Assembly (NCBI GenBank): GCA_022702705.1
Contig: CM040434.1
Location: 17,651,771 to 17,715,770, forward strand
From: Papilionanthe hookeriana x Papilionanthe teres
Taxonomy: Eukaryota > Streptophyta > Magnoliopsida > Asparagales > Orchidaceae
Length of the DNA: 64,000 nucleotides
Direction: 5' to 3'
The notes below the pieces were generated by a model. The model had not been told where the DNA came from. It was given only the letters and a program-made list of their open reading frames with translations, and ran no database searches. Of the stretch, positions 1 through 10,140 are shown piece by piece. Each line of letters begins with the position of its first letter. Position 1 is the first letter of the stretch. Position numbers and translations under genes: made by a program.

Positions 1-624
1 CCACTCCCTTACGGCGAGATGGTGAAGATTTCTCCAGAACTCGCACCCGAGGTCAAGGCCGGCGATGAGGACGTGGAAGAAATGTTGGAACAGTTGGACA
101 GAAGAAACCGGTCATCGATGTTGATTGGGAGAACACTTTCGAAGAAGAAGAAGAAATTGAGAAAGAAGCAGCGACAATAAGTCAAAAGAAATCCCAGTTC
201 AAGATCTCTCTCGAAGATGAAAGGAATGAAGAATACAAATCAATGTACGAGAAGATTAACCATTATGTACATACAATGACCCTGACCCCGATTCATTCTA
301 ATAAGATCGAGGGTATGGTGGTCAAGGAAATGCATGGTGGTGGTACTAAGCCAATCAAGTTTTACCGTGGTGCTTCTTCTTCCAATACTGAAAAAGATGT
401 ACAATTTGAAGATGTTACTTCATCTGAATTAATGGAACTACCTTTTGAGTGGTACTCTCCCTGTGTTCAAAATTTAATATAACGTGGTGTCTTACCTCGA
501 CAATGGACAAAAGGTCGATCACAACACTTTGAAAAATTATGGAATAATGCTGGTCGGCCTCCCAATTCAAAACATGGTCTCGGATTCGGCACGATAGAGA
601 TCGGTTGATGATACAGGATTTTGC
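1..624 (+). pseudogene. Tat pol N-terminal linker between protease and RT (broken)
   Basis: This segment precedes the reverse transcriptase in the direction of transcription and codes for acidic, lysine- and glutamate-rich peptide. An open stretch runs at 243-482 (79 codons). Reading frames change near 105 and stops follow around 480 and 607. I see no protease active site (D-S/T-G), so the catalytic part of the protease is presumably upstream of the window. Position and composition suit the poorly conserved protease-RT spacer of Tat elements. On its own it would not be recognisable. Confidence 0.5.
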
Positions 625-1752
625 TTGGTTGTCACTTGCGAACCTAATAAAGACTGTTTGGAAGCCTCAGAAGATCTCGAAGATCTGCAAATCGGAGATG
701 CTCCGCCAGAATTCGAAGAAGAAATCAAATTTACAACAGACGAGTTAACGGAAGTTAACTTAGGTACTAGCGAAGAGCCTAGGCCTACCTTTGTTAGCTC
801 CTTACTCAATAAAGAAGACGCCAAAAACATAATCAAGCTACTAATGGAATTCAAGTACTGTTTTGCTTGGAGTTACGAAGAAATGCCAGGATTAGCTCCA
901 GAAGTCGTAGTTCACAGATTAGGGGTGGATCCTACTTCCATTCCAGTCAGACAAGATCCGAGGAGAATGCGTCTAGAAATTGAACAACAAGTAATAGCCG
1001 AAGTTAAGAAGCTAATAGACGCTAAATTTGTCCGTGAAGAACAATACCCAACTTGGTTAGTCAACGTGGTACCAGTCAGAAAGAAGAATGGTCAGATCAG
1101 AATCTGCGTAGACTTCAGAGATCTAAATAAAGCATGCCCAAAGGATGAATTTCCACTACCAATCCCAGAACTAATGATCGACATTGCTTCAACACATGAA
1201 ATATTTTCATTCATGGATGGATCATCAGGATACAACCAGATAAAGATGGCACCAGAAGATGAAAAGCTCACGGTGTGCAGAACGCCGATCGTAGTGTATT
1301 GCTACACAATAATACCATTCAGACTAAAAAATGCGGGAGCAACATACCAAAGAGCGATGACGAAGATTTTTGACGATCTCATTCACAACCAAGTCGAGTG
1401 CTACGTGGATGATGTCATCATTAAAAGCAAACTGAAAGAAGATCACCTGTATGATTTGAGAATTATTTTCGAGCGACTAAGACGATACAACCTTAAGATG
1501 AATCCCTTAAAATGCGCCTTCGGCGTCACCTCCCGGAAATTCTTAGGATTTGTTGTCCGACATCGCTGGTTTGAAATCGATCCGGAAAAGATTAAAGCTA
1601 TTTTAGAAATGCCTCCTCCCAAAACTTTGAAACAACTACGATCTTTTCAAGGGAAGTTGGCATATCTTCGACGCTTTATCTCGAACTTGTCAGGTAGGTG
1701 TCAGCCCTTCTCGGCATTAGTTAAAAGAGGACGCCAAATTTGTTTGGGATGA
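625..1752 (+). pseudogene. Tat reverse transcriptase
   Basis: An open frame of 375 codons covers the whole RT fingers-palm region. The catalytic aspartates are visible as FSFMDGSSGYNQ (Asp about residue 198) and the YVDD box (residues 260-263), with the upstream block RKKNGQIRICVDFRDLNKA (about 153-170). RT copies element RNA into cDNA inside virus-like particles in the cytoplasm. The first ATG lies in an already open frame, so it is not a true start; the native product is a gag-pol polyprotein. One conserved glycine in the MPFGL block is arginine here (PFRL, residue 233). The frame closes at 1,752 through a frameshift near 1,735, after which RNase H continues in the next frame. Confidence 0.85.
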
Positions 1753-2782
1753 GAGATGCCAGTGGGCTTTCAAGGACGTTAAGCAATATTTAATGACACC
1801 TCCTGTCTTAGCAGCCCTAGTCGCAGGTAGACCGTTGATACTTTATACCGCGGCTTTAGACGATTCTCTCGGAGCCCTGCTAGCCCAGGTCAATGACGAG
1901 GGAAAAGAAAATGCACTCTACTACTTAATTCATCGTCTAATTCCGACGAAAGTAAAGTATTCTCCTATTGAGAAGCACTGCTTGGCCCTGATCTTCGCCG
2001 CACAGAAGCTCAGGCATTACATGCTTTCTCATAAGGTCAACCTTATTTCGAGAGTTAATCCGTTGCAATACTTGATGACCCGACCGACGCTTTCTGGAAG
2101 ACTGGCCAGGTGGTCGATGATACTATTGCAATTTGACATAGCTTTTGTTCCTCTTCGCGCCGTAAAGGGACAAGTCCTAGCTGACTTCCTTGTAGCACAC
2201 CCTTTACCGGCAGATTCGCCTCTCGACGACGATTTGCCTGACGAGCAGATAATGAGCCTAGAAGACCCTGATGATCGACGTTGGGAACTATACTTCAACG
2301 GAGCCTCCTCAGCCCAAAAGAACAAAGAATTGTAAACGATAGTGCCCGGTAAGGCAGGAATTGGACTAATCTTTATAACACCGGAGCGGGGGATGTTAAA
2401 ATACTCCTACCACTTAACAGAACCATGTACAAACAACGAGGCAGAATACGAAGCCCTCATAATAAGACTGGAATTAACCATTCAGATGAGAATAACGGAC
2501 ATCAACATCTACGAAGATTCTCAGTTGATTATTCAATAGGTCGCCGGACAATACAAAATTTTAAAGCCAAGACTCGAGTAGTACTTTCAGTACGCCATGA
2601 AATTGTTGGAACAAATTCCAAATGTAACAATCTACAAGATTCCCAGAAGAGAAAATGCTCTCGCCGATGCGCTAGCCCGACTTGCAAAGGAATTTTCCTG
2701 CTTGCAGAATGAGTCAGTTGAAGTGTCAGTTCAAGGACGACAGGTCCTATCACAGCTCGACATGGATACAATACATAAATAA
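1753..2782 (+). pseudogene. Tat tandem RNase H domains (gypsy type plus second RNase H)
   Basis: The first RNase H (about 1,793-2,170) degrades the RNA strand of the hybrid and shows the typical ILYTAA/ALLAQ and PIEKHCLALIFA segments. A second, archaeal-like RNase H follows (about 2,278-2,600; RWELYFNGASS, TNNEAEYEALI), which is diagnostic of the Tat branch. The frame is one continuous reading frame broken by stops at 2,333-2,335, 2,537-2,539, 2,579-2,581 and 2,780-2,782. The first catalytic aspartate of the second RNase H is asparagine (FNGA). The same change is present in copy 2, so it may be a family trait rather than decay of this copy. Confidence 0.8.
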
Positions 2783-2809
2783 GAAAAAGCAGAAGAAATA
2801 ATTGCGGCA

Positions 2810-3664
2810 GTGACAGAAAATACAGAAGATTGGTGGCAGCCATTAATAGACTACTTGCAGACAGGAAACCTACCGGACGATAAGTCGATAGCCCATCAAA
2901 TCAAGAAAAGATCTCTGTCTTACGCATTAATAAACAATACATTATACAGAAGGTCTTTCGATCAGATGTGGCTAAGATGCCTGAGCGGGTCCGAGGCTCG
3001 TGAAATCGTTAAAGAAGTACATTCAGGACTTTGTGGCACTCATCGATCGGGTCTGAAAATGAAAATGAAGATTAAAAGACTAGGGTACTACTGGCCCGCA
3101 ATGATGACCGACTGTATGAAAGTTGCCAAAAGTTGTCACCAGTGCCAAGTGCACGGAGTGGTTCTACACCAACCTCCAAATGTGCTACATCCGACAATCG
3201 CATCATGGCCATTTGAGTGTTGGGGCACATATATAGAGGGTCCAATAGAACCGCCTTCTTCAAGAGGACATCGCTTCATTTTTGCAGCTACAAACTACTT
3301 TTCTAAGTGGGCAGAAGCTATACCACTCAGAGAAGTGAAGGCGCACCATGTGCTACAGTTTTTCAAGAACCAAGTTGTCTACCGTTTTAGAGTACCGCGT
3401 AGGATCATTTCAGATAATGGGTCTGCATTCAAGAGTACAAAGATCAACAATTTTGTCAGAAGACACGAGATCGATTGGCGATACTTAACAATCTACTACC
3501 CAAGAGCAAACAGCTTGGCCGAGGCTTTTAATAAAACTCTCGTTCAAATTTTAAAGAAAACTTTGGACGAAAACAAGAGAAATTGGCACGAGAAGTTGTT
3601 AGAAGCCTTATGGGCATACGAGACGACTTTTAGGACTCCTACTCGCCCATGCCTTACGCTTTAG
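2810..3664 (+). pseudogene. Tat integrase, zinc-finger and catalytic core
   Basis: An open frame of 284 codons in the same frame as the RNase H. The N-terminal HHCC zinc finger is visible (HSGLCGTH then CHQC around residues 69-108). In the catalytic core the second aspartate (IISDNGSAF) and the glutamate (LAEAFNKT) are present. The first aspartate, expected in WG-x-D-x-x-GPI, is tyrosine here (WGTYIEGPI), so the protein would be inactive even if read. Integrase normally inserts the cDNA into chromosomal DNA. The frame is lost near 3,640-3,664 by a frameshift. Confidence 0.85.
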
Positions 3665-4084
3665 TGTACGGGTCCGAGGCCGTCTTGCCCCCGGAAGTTC
3701 AGCTTCCGTCACTTCGAATTGCAGCTGCGTAAAAGATCACTACGAAGAAAATGCCGGACTACAACCGGAAGAATTAGAAAGCTTGGAAGGGAAAAGACTT
3801 TCAAGACAAGCAAAATTTAGAACCGTATCGAAGCCAAGATGATCCGTGCCCATGATAAACTGATCCGTCCCAGGACATTCAAAGTCGCTGACTTAGTTCT
3901 TGTTCTCAAAAGACCTATTCTTGCACATCGCAAGATAGGTGGTAAATTTGAACCAACATGGGAAGGGCCGTTCGTGGTTGAGACAGTCTACTCAGGAGGT
4001 TCTTACCAACTTGTGAACTGCCGTGGAGAACGATCCATGCTTCCAATCAATGGACGGTATTTAAAGAAGTATTACGTAACCTGA
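3649..4084 (+). pseudogene. Tat integrase C-terminal domain
   Basis: Continuation of the integrase after the frameshift. MPYALVYGSEAVLPPEVQLP follows in one frame from 3,649 and the last 81 codons (3,839-4,084) in another. The final part has the WEGPFVVETV segment of the GPY/F subdomain that ends many gypsy integrases and assists DNA binding. I see no chromodomain. At least two frameshifts (near 3,640 and 3,825) and a stop at about 3,730 separate the pieces. The frame ends at 4,084, which is the end of pol. Confidence 0.75.
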
Positions 4085-4410
4085 TGTTTTTAAGGGTGGC
4101 CTCTAAAATAGAATCTTATCCCTAGAAACATGGGTGAAGTAATCACTTTGTGACTGGGTCCGAACCCAAAACAAAATAAAATGGATGATAAAAAAAATCT
4201 CATCAACAAAAATGTTAAAAAGAAAACATGGGAAATCATAATAATAAAATGTCAATCTTTCCTTTTAAATCCATTCATTCCTGATATTTTCTCATCTCTT
4301 CCTACTTCCTTTAAATTTAAAAGAAGTGAATAATAATTTTTAACTATTTTTCTTATTATTCTTGTTCTTAGTACAGCCCCTGATCCTTTTCTTGTTTTTT
4401 TCGCAGGGAA
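4085..4410 (+). promoter_or_regulatory. pol-AlkB spacer with 3'-splice-site-like end
   Basis: A 326-bp noncoding AT-rich spacer between the end of pol and the AlkB ORF. Its last 25 bases form a long pyrimidine tract ending in CGCAG, directly followed by GGAAATG, the start of the next ORF. A branch-point-like TTTTAACT lies about 60 bases upstream. This has the layout of a plant 3' splice acceptor. The equivalent position in copy 2 (34,760-34,803) also ends in a pyrimidine tract plus TTTGCAG just before its ATG. A spliced subgenomic RNA is therefore a reasonable way to express the downstream ORF. No donor can be identified, as it may lie outside the window. Confidence 0.5.
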
Positions 4411-4731
4411 ATGTCGAACGGGCGGTTGGTTCTAAACTTTAGAAATGGCGTGAGTCTAGCACTTGATGAAAAGAGGGTGAGGGATGGAGCAGTGATAGAG
4501 ATTGACTCAGACTTCACACCAGCCGGCTTACAATACAAAGAAAATGATTGGATCCCAGTTAATCGAGAAGAATTTCACAGCCAGACAGTGATGAAAATGG
4601 GTGGCCCGAGCCACCAATCCAGCAACAAGAAAAGAAAAGCAAACGCCGCACATGCAACCAGAGAGGATAAGAAAGTTAAGTCCGTGGTTGCCACAACAGA
4701 GGGTAGGCTTGTCAGCGCCACACCCACATAA
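4411..4731 (+). CDS. N-terminal module of retrotransposon AlkB protein
   Basis: 106 codons opening with MSNGRLVLNFRNG right after the splice-acceptor-like tract. The fold is unknown to me. Residues 73-90 are basic (KKRK, then KKVK) and resemble a bipartite nuclear localisation signal. The frame is the same as that of the AlkB domain downstream: a single TAA at 4,729-4,731 separates them, and the 23 codons from 4,732 to 4,800 are open and basic. The ORF was therefore probably one protein of about 495 residues (4,411-5,898). The TAA could derive from a CAA by one C-to-T change. Copy 2 keeps a related start (34,804), which supports this ATG as the true start. Confidence 0.65.
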   Translation: MSNGRLVLNFRNGVSLALDEKRVRDGAVIEIDSDFTPAGLQYKENDWIPVNREEFHSQTVMKMGGPSHQSSNKKRKANAAHATREDKKVKSVVATTEGRLVSATPT

Positions 4732-4800
4732 ATTCAAGGGGTAAGGAGAGCTACTTTCACTGCTATCCAGCGAAGAAATAAGAATCGTCGCATTCACAAA

Positions 4801-5898
4801 ATGCTGACCAAGTTAGCAGAAGATCAACATGAACAGACAGTGGATACTGTTAATGCAAATGCTCCAAGGAGACCGGTTCGTCAGGAACCTGAAAGAAGAA
4901 AGTCAATTCCAAGAAGGTCGGAACAGATGAAAGAAACACCAAGAAAAGCAGAAATAGAGCCAGTACCCCGATGCCGAGCATATGTACCAGAACCGATGAG
5001 TCTTGTTGCAAAAGCAACCCCGGAGGATGTCCCTACGGAGACTATCCCCGAGGAGTCGAGACATACAGAAGAACGTGCTGGGGTTGAGCCATACATACCG
5101 CAGTATGTTACTAGACACCGAGGACTTCAGATAATCTCGGAATACGAGTTGGAGAAAATGCAACTAGTTGAGAAGAAAACCTTTGAATACTTTGAAAGAA
5201 TTGGAAACAAGAGGGTCGACAGCTTGGAAGGCCTCGAGCAGCATACAGATGTTTTCTCTGATTATGAGCAACAACAAATTGTAGACTGCATCCTTGAATT
5301 GCGGAAAATGGGTCGAGCCGGCCGCCCGAGAGAAAAGACATATTCGAACCCCCGAAGATGGATGCCGGGAAAGGGAAGAGTTACAATCCAATGCGGATGT
5401 TGCTACAATTTTACCACAGACAGGAAAGGAAATCCACCAGAGATACTCCGTCGTAGTGAGGTAAATCCAATGCCAAGAGTCATCAAGAGAATGGTGAAAA
5501 GGATGATAACATGGAGGGTATTGCCTGCGGATTGCATACCCAATAGCTACATTATCAACATCTACAAGGAAGGCGACTGCATACCGCCGCATATAGACCA
5601 TCATGACTTTGTCAGACCCTTCTGCACAGTGTCATTACTCAGCCAGTGTAACATCATGTTCGGATCTGACCTCCGGATTACAGGCCCCGGTGAGTTCCGA
5701 GGGCCGGTGGAGATACCACCACCGGTAGGTTCCATCCTGGTGTTAAAAGGAAATGGAGCAGATGTTACGAAGCATTGCATTCCAGGAGTGCCTGTGGAGC
5801 GGATCTCAGTTACTTTTAGAAGAATGGACGACAGAAAAATGCCTTACCATTTTCAACCAGATCCGGAATTGGAGAGTCTCCGGCCCTACGAGCTGTGA
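4801..5898 (+). CDS. AlkB-like 2OG-Fe(II) dioxygenase, ALKBH9/10 class, retrotransposon-borne
   Basis: A 365-codon uninterrupted frame (open from 4,732). Residues 1-100 are a basic, proline-rich linker; residues about 160-345 are the dioxygenase. Visible motifs are the NIY of the 2OG pocket (253-255), the iron ligands H264 and D266 (PPHID) and H325 (TKHC), and the R334-x5-R340 pair (RISVTFR) that binds 2-oxoglutarate. GCCYNF (199-204) and GDCIPPHIDHHDF are like plant ALKBH9/10 proteins, which remove N6-methyladenosine from RNA. The domain is intronless, as expected of a copy made through RNA. Its place right after pol, repeated in copy 2, makes it an element gene rather than a host gene. Activity and substrate are inferred. 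All catalytic residues are intact although pol is ruined. Confidence 0.9.
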   Translation: MLTKLAEDQHEQTVDTVNANAPRRPVRQEPERRKSIPRRSEQMKETPRKAEIEPVPRCRAYVPEPMSLVAKATPEDVPTETIPEESRHTEERAGVEPYIPQYVTRHRGLQIISEYELEKMQLVEKKTFEYFERIGNKRVDSLEGLEQHTDVFSDYEQQQIVDCILELRKMGRAGRPREKTYSNPRRWMPGKGRVTIQCGCCYNFTTDRKGNPPEILRRSEVNPMPRVIKRMVKRMITWRVLPADCIPNSYIINIYKEGDCIPPHIDHHDFVRPFCTVSLLSQCNIMFGSDLRITGPGEFRGPVEIPPPVGSILVLKGNGADVTKHCIPGVPVERISVTFRRMDDRKMPYHFQPDPELESLRPYEL

Positions 5899-6663
5899 GT
5901 TACATAGGAAATAGCACACCTCCAATGCACATCCATGCGACATTCCTGCCAAGGGTGGCTTGGAAGGTGATGTTATTACCCATGTTTCTTACTATTCAGA
6001 CATGGACTTTTGACAGACACTTTTGGATGAATCAACAAGAAACTTACACAGTCCGTTTTGGATTTACATGGATTGTATGAGACATTAAATTTCTGAGGAA
6101 AATGTCATCATGACTAGATCAAGTTGTATGATGTACTTTCAGCAAGTTAGAATGAAAACGTCTACGTCATATTTTGCCTTCACCTCTTTTTGTGCAAATT
6201 GACTGGGAAGCGCCATTAGAGTTAAATGAACTTTGAACGAAGAACATAAAAGAAAACAAAATAAATGAGAATTTTTCCTAAAAATCCTAATATTAAAACA
6301 AACTTCAAACTCACATGAACACTAAATAAACAACTCAAAAAAAAAAATAAATAATGGGATCTTTAAAGGACAAACAAAATGAATCCAAATCTCAAATTGA
6401 ATTCCGATCTAAATCCTCTGATTCGAACCTTTCAGTTCTTTCCTCAATTGAAATCTGCTTGAAACTCTTTTGAAATTTGAATATTTTCCTCGACTTATTG
6501 CTAAGTCAAGTCATTTCAGCTTGGTACACTTACCAGCTCCATTCAATTCTCTTTCTTCTGTGTCTTAGAGGATCGACTAATTTTATTGACACGGAGCCAC
6601 GAACTTTGTTCGATTTGGTTCTGATGGCATGGGATTGGGTCCCTCTTCATACAGATAAATCTA
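5899..6663 (+). other. 3' noncoding region of Tat copy 1
   Basis: AT-rich sequence downstream of the AlkB stop with no supported ORF. The first bases after the stop (a short AACACACCTC-like stretch) resemble the same position in copy 2, so it is part of the element. I see no RNA gene or regulatory motif in it. Confidence 0.6.
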
Positions 6664-8032
6664 TGAGATTGGAACCAGTTTCCATTTCTCATTAAAATTT
6701 CCGAGACTGGTACCTAAATTCCAGTTCTCTTCCTTCGAGGTCGGTACCTAAATTCTGACTCTCATCCGAGATCGATACCTAAATTTCGATTCTCTTTTGA
6801 ATTGATACCTAAATTTCAATTCTAATTTTCGAGACTGGTACCTAAATTCCAGTTCTCTTCCTTCGAGGTCGTTACCTAAATTCCGACTCTCACTCGAGAT
6901 CGATACCTAAGTTTCGATTCTCTTTCGAATTGATACCTAAATTTCAATTCTAAATTTCCGAGACTGGTACCTAAATTCCAGTTCTCTTCCTTCGAGGTTG
7001 GTACCTAAATTCCGACTCTCATCCGAGATCGATACCTAAATTTCGATTCTCTTTTGAATTGATACCTAAATTTCAATTCTAATTTCTGAGACTGGTACTT
7101 AAATTCCAGTTCTCTTCCTTCGAGGTCGGTACCTAATTTTCGACTCTCATGCGAGATCGATACCTAAATTTCGATTCTCTTTCGAATTGATACCTAAATT
7201 TCATTTCTAAATTCCGAGACTGGTACCTAAATTCCAGTTCTCTTTCTTCGAGGTCGGTACCTAAATTTTGACTCTCATCCGAGATCGATACCTAAATTTT
7301 GATTCTTTTTCGAATTGATACCTAAATTTCAATTCTAATTTCCGAGACTGGTACCTAAATTCCAGTTCTCTTCCTTCGAGGTCGGTACCTAAATTCCGAC
7401 TCTCATCCAAGATCGATACCTAAATTTCGATTCTCTTTCGAATTGATACCTAAATTTCAATTCTAAATTCCGAGACTGGTACCTAAATTCCAGTTCTCTT
7501 CCTTCGAGGTCGGTACCTAAATTCCGGCTCTCATTCGAGATTGATACCTAAATTTCGATTCTCTTTCGAATTGATGCCTAAATTTCAATTCTAAATTTCC
7601 TAGACTGGTACCTAAATTCCAGTTCTCTTCCTTCGAGGTCGGTACCTAAATTCTGACTCTCATTCGAGATCGATATCTAAATTTCGATTCTCTTTCAGGT
7701 TAGATACTTAAATTTCAAATCTCACTCTCCCTTCGAGATCAGCACCTAAATTCTGATTCTCTCCTTTGTGAGGTCGGTACCTAAAGTCCGACTCTCTTTT
7801 CTAGATCAGTACCTAAATTCTGATTCTCATCCTTTGCAAGGTCGGTACCTAAATTCCGATTCTCTCTCCGAGGCTGGTACTTAAATTTCAGTTCTCACTT
7901 CGAGATCAGTTCCTAAATTCTGATTCTCATCCTTTTCCGTCGATACTTAAACTCTGATTCTCACTCCGAGGCTGGTACCTAAATTCCAGTTCTCTTCGCA
8001 ATCCCGAGGTTGAAACCTAGGTTTCAATCCTC
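6664..8032 (+). repeat. Tandem array of ~32-bp hairpin units in a ~128-bp higher-order repeat
   Basis: About forty subunits of roughly 32 bp share the core TACCTAAATT. In the regular part (6,702-7,727) four subunit types follow each other in fixed order, giving a ~128-bp period repeated eight times. The core phrase CGAGACTGG starts at 6,702, 6,830, 6,959, 7,215, 7,343 and 7,471, with variants at 7,087 and 7,600. From 7,728 to 8,032 the units are more varied. Each subunit is an inverted repeat: the bases before the core pair with those after it (CTGG/CCAG, TCGG/CCGA, ATCGA/TCGAT, ATTGA/TCAAT, ATCAG/CTGAT). It lies in the 3' noncoding part of the element, before the polypurine tract. Confidence 0.9.
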
Positions 8033-8382
8033 ATTTCAAATCCAAATTTCAAATTCAAAATTTCCTTAAATCTATTTCAAATTAAACTTCAAATCGAAAT
8101 CCAAACTCACACATTGAAACATGAAATTTAAAAGTAAATTGAAATCTAAATCGAATTCCCTAGATCTTATGATTTGGAGTTCACCTCCTTTTCCATTCCC
8201 CAGCGAGAGTTCAGGAATCTCCAGTCTTGGAAATATACCTGATACTCCCCAGCGGAAATTCTTCTACTTCGTCCTAAGTTTGTCACTTGGACATCTGTGT
8301 TGGTTTTGTTGATCTCTTCGGTCAACGCTAATACGCGCGGTGTGCTTGGTTAGCACACCACACCTATTGGGGGTTCATTTTT
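8033..8382 (+). other. Pre-LTR segment with polypurine tract
   Basis: Noncoding. The first part is AT-rich with repeated AAATTTCAAAT-like words. The end carries TATTGGGGGTTCATT (about 8,365-8,379), a G-rich run of the kind that primes plus-strand synthesis just upstream of a 3' LTR; Athila elements here have a comparable TTTGGGGGATTC. There is a short inverted repeat at 8,341-8,358 (GTGCTTGGTTAGCAC). Confidence 0.45.
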
Positions 8383-8879
8383 TTACCTCTTTTTTGATGA
8401 GGTCCTTTGCTTCTCTCTTTAGTACTTAGGATCTAGCCTTAGGCTTTTCCTTTGACTAATCTTAGAGGACTAGAAGTGGAACCCACCCTTTAGAAGTTCA
8501 AACACCTCTTGACTCCTCGCAAACCCCACAAGCTTGATTGTAGACCCCTAATCACCTGGAGGGTCGAAATCAAACGTGGAGGTTTAAAGGATGAGTTCCC
8601 TATAGGACTTTTCGGCCTTAGGAATACCTTGGGCGGCCCGGTCCGGTGAGGGTCGACTTGCACATACACTACACTATCACACACATTCCAAGTCCTAAAA
8701 TCACACTCTCACCCAACTTGACTTCCCGACTCATGTAGGTGATTCATATGGATGGTCCTTAACCCCTAAGCCCTCGCGCAAGAGGTTAGGAACAACATAG
8801 TGAATGCCTCAAATGAGTCCTCTCATGGCTCATATGAGCTTAATATGGCTTCATGGCTCAACCAAAGTGATTCCATCCT

Positions 8880-10140
8880 ACTCAAATTTGATCAATCTTC
8901 ATTTTTCCAAAATTTCAATTTTTAACCCTCGGGGCCCTACACCCACTAAACCTACCAAATACCCTTAGAACTACCCAAAATTTGCAAAATCACCTAAATT
9001 ACCCAAAATTCCTCAAAATCAATCCTAAACATTTCCAATCACTCAAATTGACCATATTTCGCCAAATATACCCAAAATTTTCAAAAATACCCCCCAATAC
9101 CCTCCAAATACCCAAAATGCCCTTCTTAACCAAAAAATCCATAAATTCTAAAAATTCTCAGAAAATTCCAAAAAATCCTAAATATTTCCAATTTCATTTT
9201 GTTCAACTACACTATGGGCCAATTTTGCCAATTTACCCCACTTTTACCAAAACCCCCAATTTGACCCATTTTAAACCCAAGTGAACCCAATGTCAAACCA
9301 AACCACCCCAATTGACCTCAATTTTGGTCCAATTCAATTCTAAACTTCAATTCAACATCCCCAATATCAATTTAGACCAAATATAATTCCAATTTGATTG
9401 AAATTTGAACCCAATTTCAGTTTGAAGCCTAAGGCCCAATTTTGGCCCATGACCCAAACCTAACTCAAACCAATCAAATCCAACTCCAATTGGCCCCAAA
9501 TCTTTTCTAAAAACTTCCTAACATCCCCATAAACAAAACACTAACTTTATTTGCCCAAAATAAAAATCCCTTAAATTGACCTAAGCCCAAACCTAACCCA
9601 AATGGGCCCAAATCCCAAAATCAAAGCCCAACCAAAGTTGAAAAATTCTTCGTGACACTCCCATGAACATTTCTCAACATTAATTTTACATCAAACCCAA
9701 CTTTAGCCCAACCTTAACCCATGTTAGCCCAATTTGGTCCACCTTGGCCCCTTTACCAAAAGACCACACATTAAACCCAATTCTACTCCAAATCACACCA
9801 AATTGATTCCAAACCATTCATGAAACATCCCTAAACCAATTGCAACATTTATTTGACATGGTCCTTCACAAAATTTTCATCCAAAAGCCCATCCTAAAAT
9901 CCAAAAGCCCACTTCCCTAAATCACTTTAAAAGCCCACCCGAGACCATTTCAAAAGCCCAAGTTTTCAATCCAAAGCCCACATGACATTTCTCTACATCA
10001 TCCATTTAATCAAAATCACCCCTAAGTTTCAAAATCTTCATTAAACATTCCAAATAAAGCTTCATCCAAATTTCCACCAAAATATCAAAAATCCTTAAAA
10101 TCCATTTTTATGAAATTGACCAAACTTTTTCCAAGCCAAA
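8880..10140 (+). other. G-depleted, A/C-rich stretch in the Tat LTR
   Basis: The + strand is dominated by A, C and T with very few G (for example 8,941-9,190 and 9,380-9,760), rich in CCAAATT, CCCAAA and AAGCCCA words. The open frame at 8,982-9,284 is a by-product of this composition, not a gene. Upstream of the TATA box this would be the U3 part of the LTR. Confidence 0.6.

Noticed and set aside
4411..5898. AlkB as an integrated plant RNA virus (flexivirus-type) fragment
   Set aside because: Its motifs are of the plant ALKBH9/10 class, no viral replicase surrounds it, and it follows retroelement pol in two copies.
4411..5898. AlkB as an ordinary host gene
   Set aside because: No introns, no host flank, and the same pol-spacer-AlkB order in copy 2.
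6664..8032. Direct repeats that could look like a CRISPR array
   Set aside because: There are no unique spacers between repeats, the units are contiguous and diverged, and the context is a plant retroelement.
8982..9284. 100-codon open frame in the Tat LTR
   Set aside because: It exists because the + strand is G-poor, which removes TAG/TGA codons; the product is a low-complexity Lys/Pro/Phe mix with no domain.
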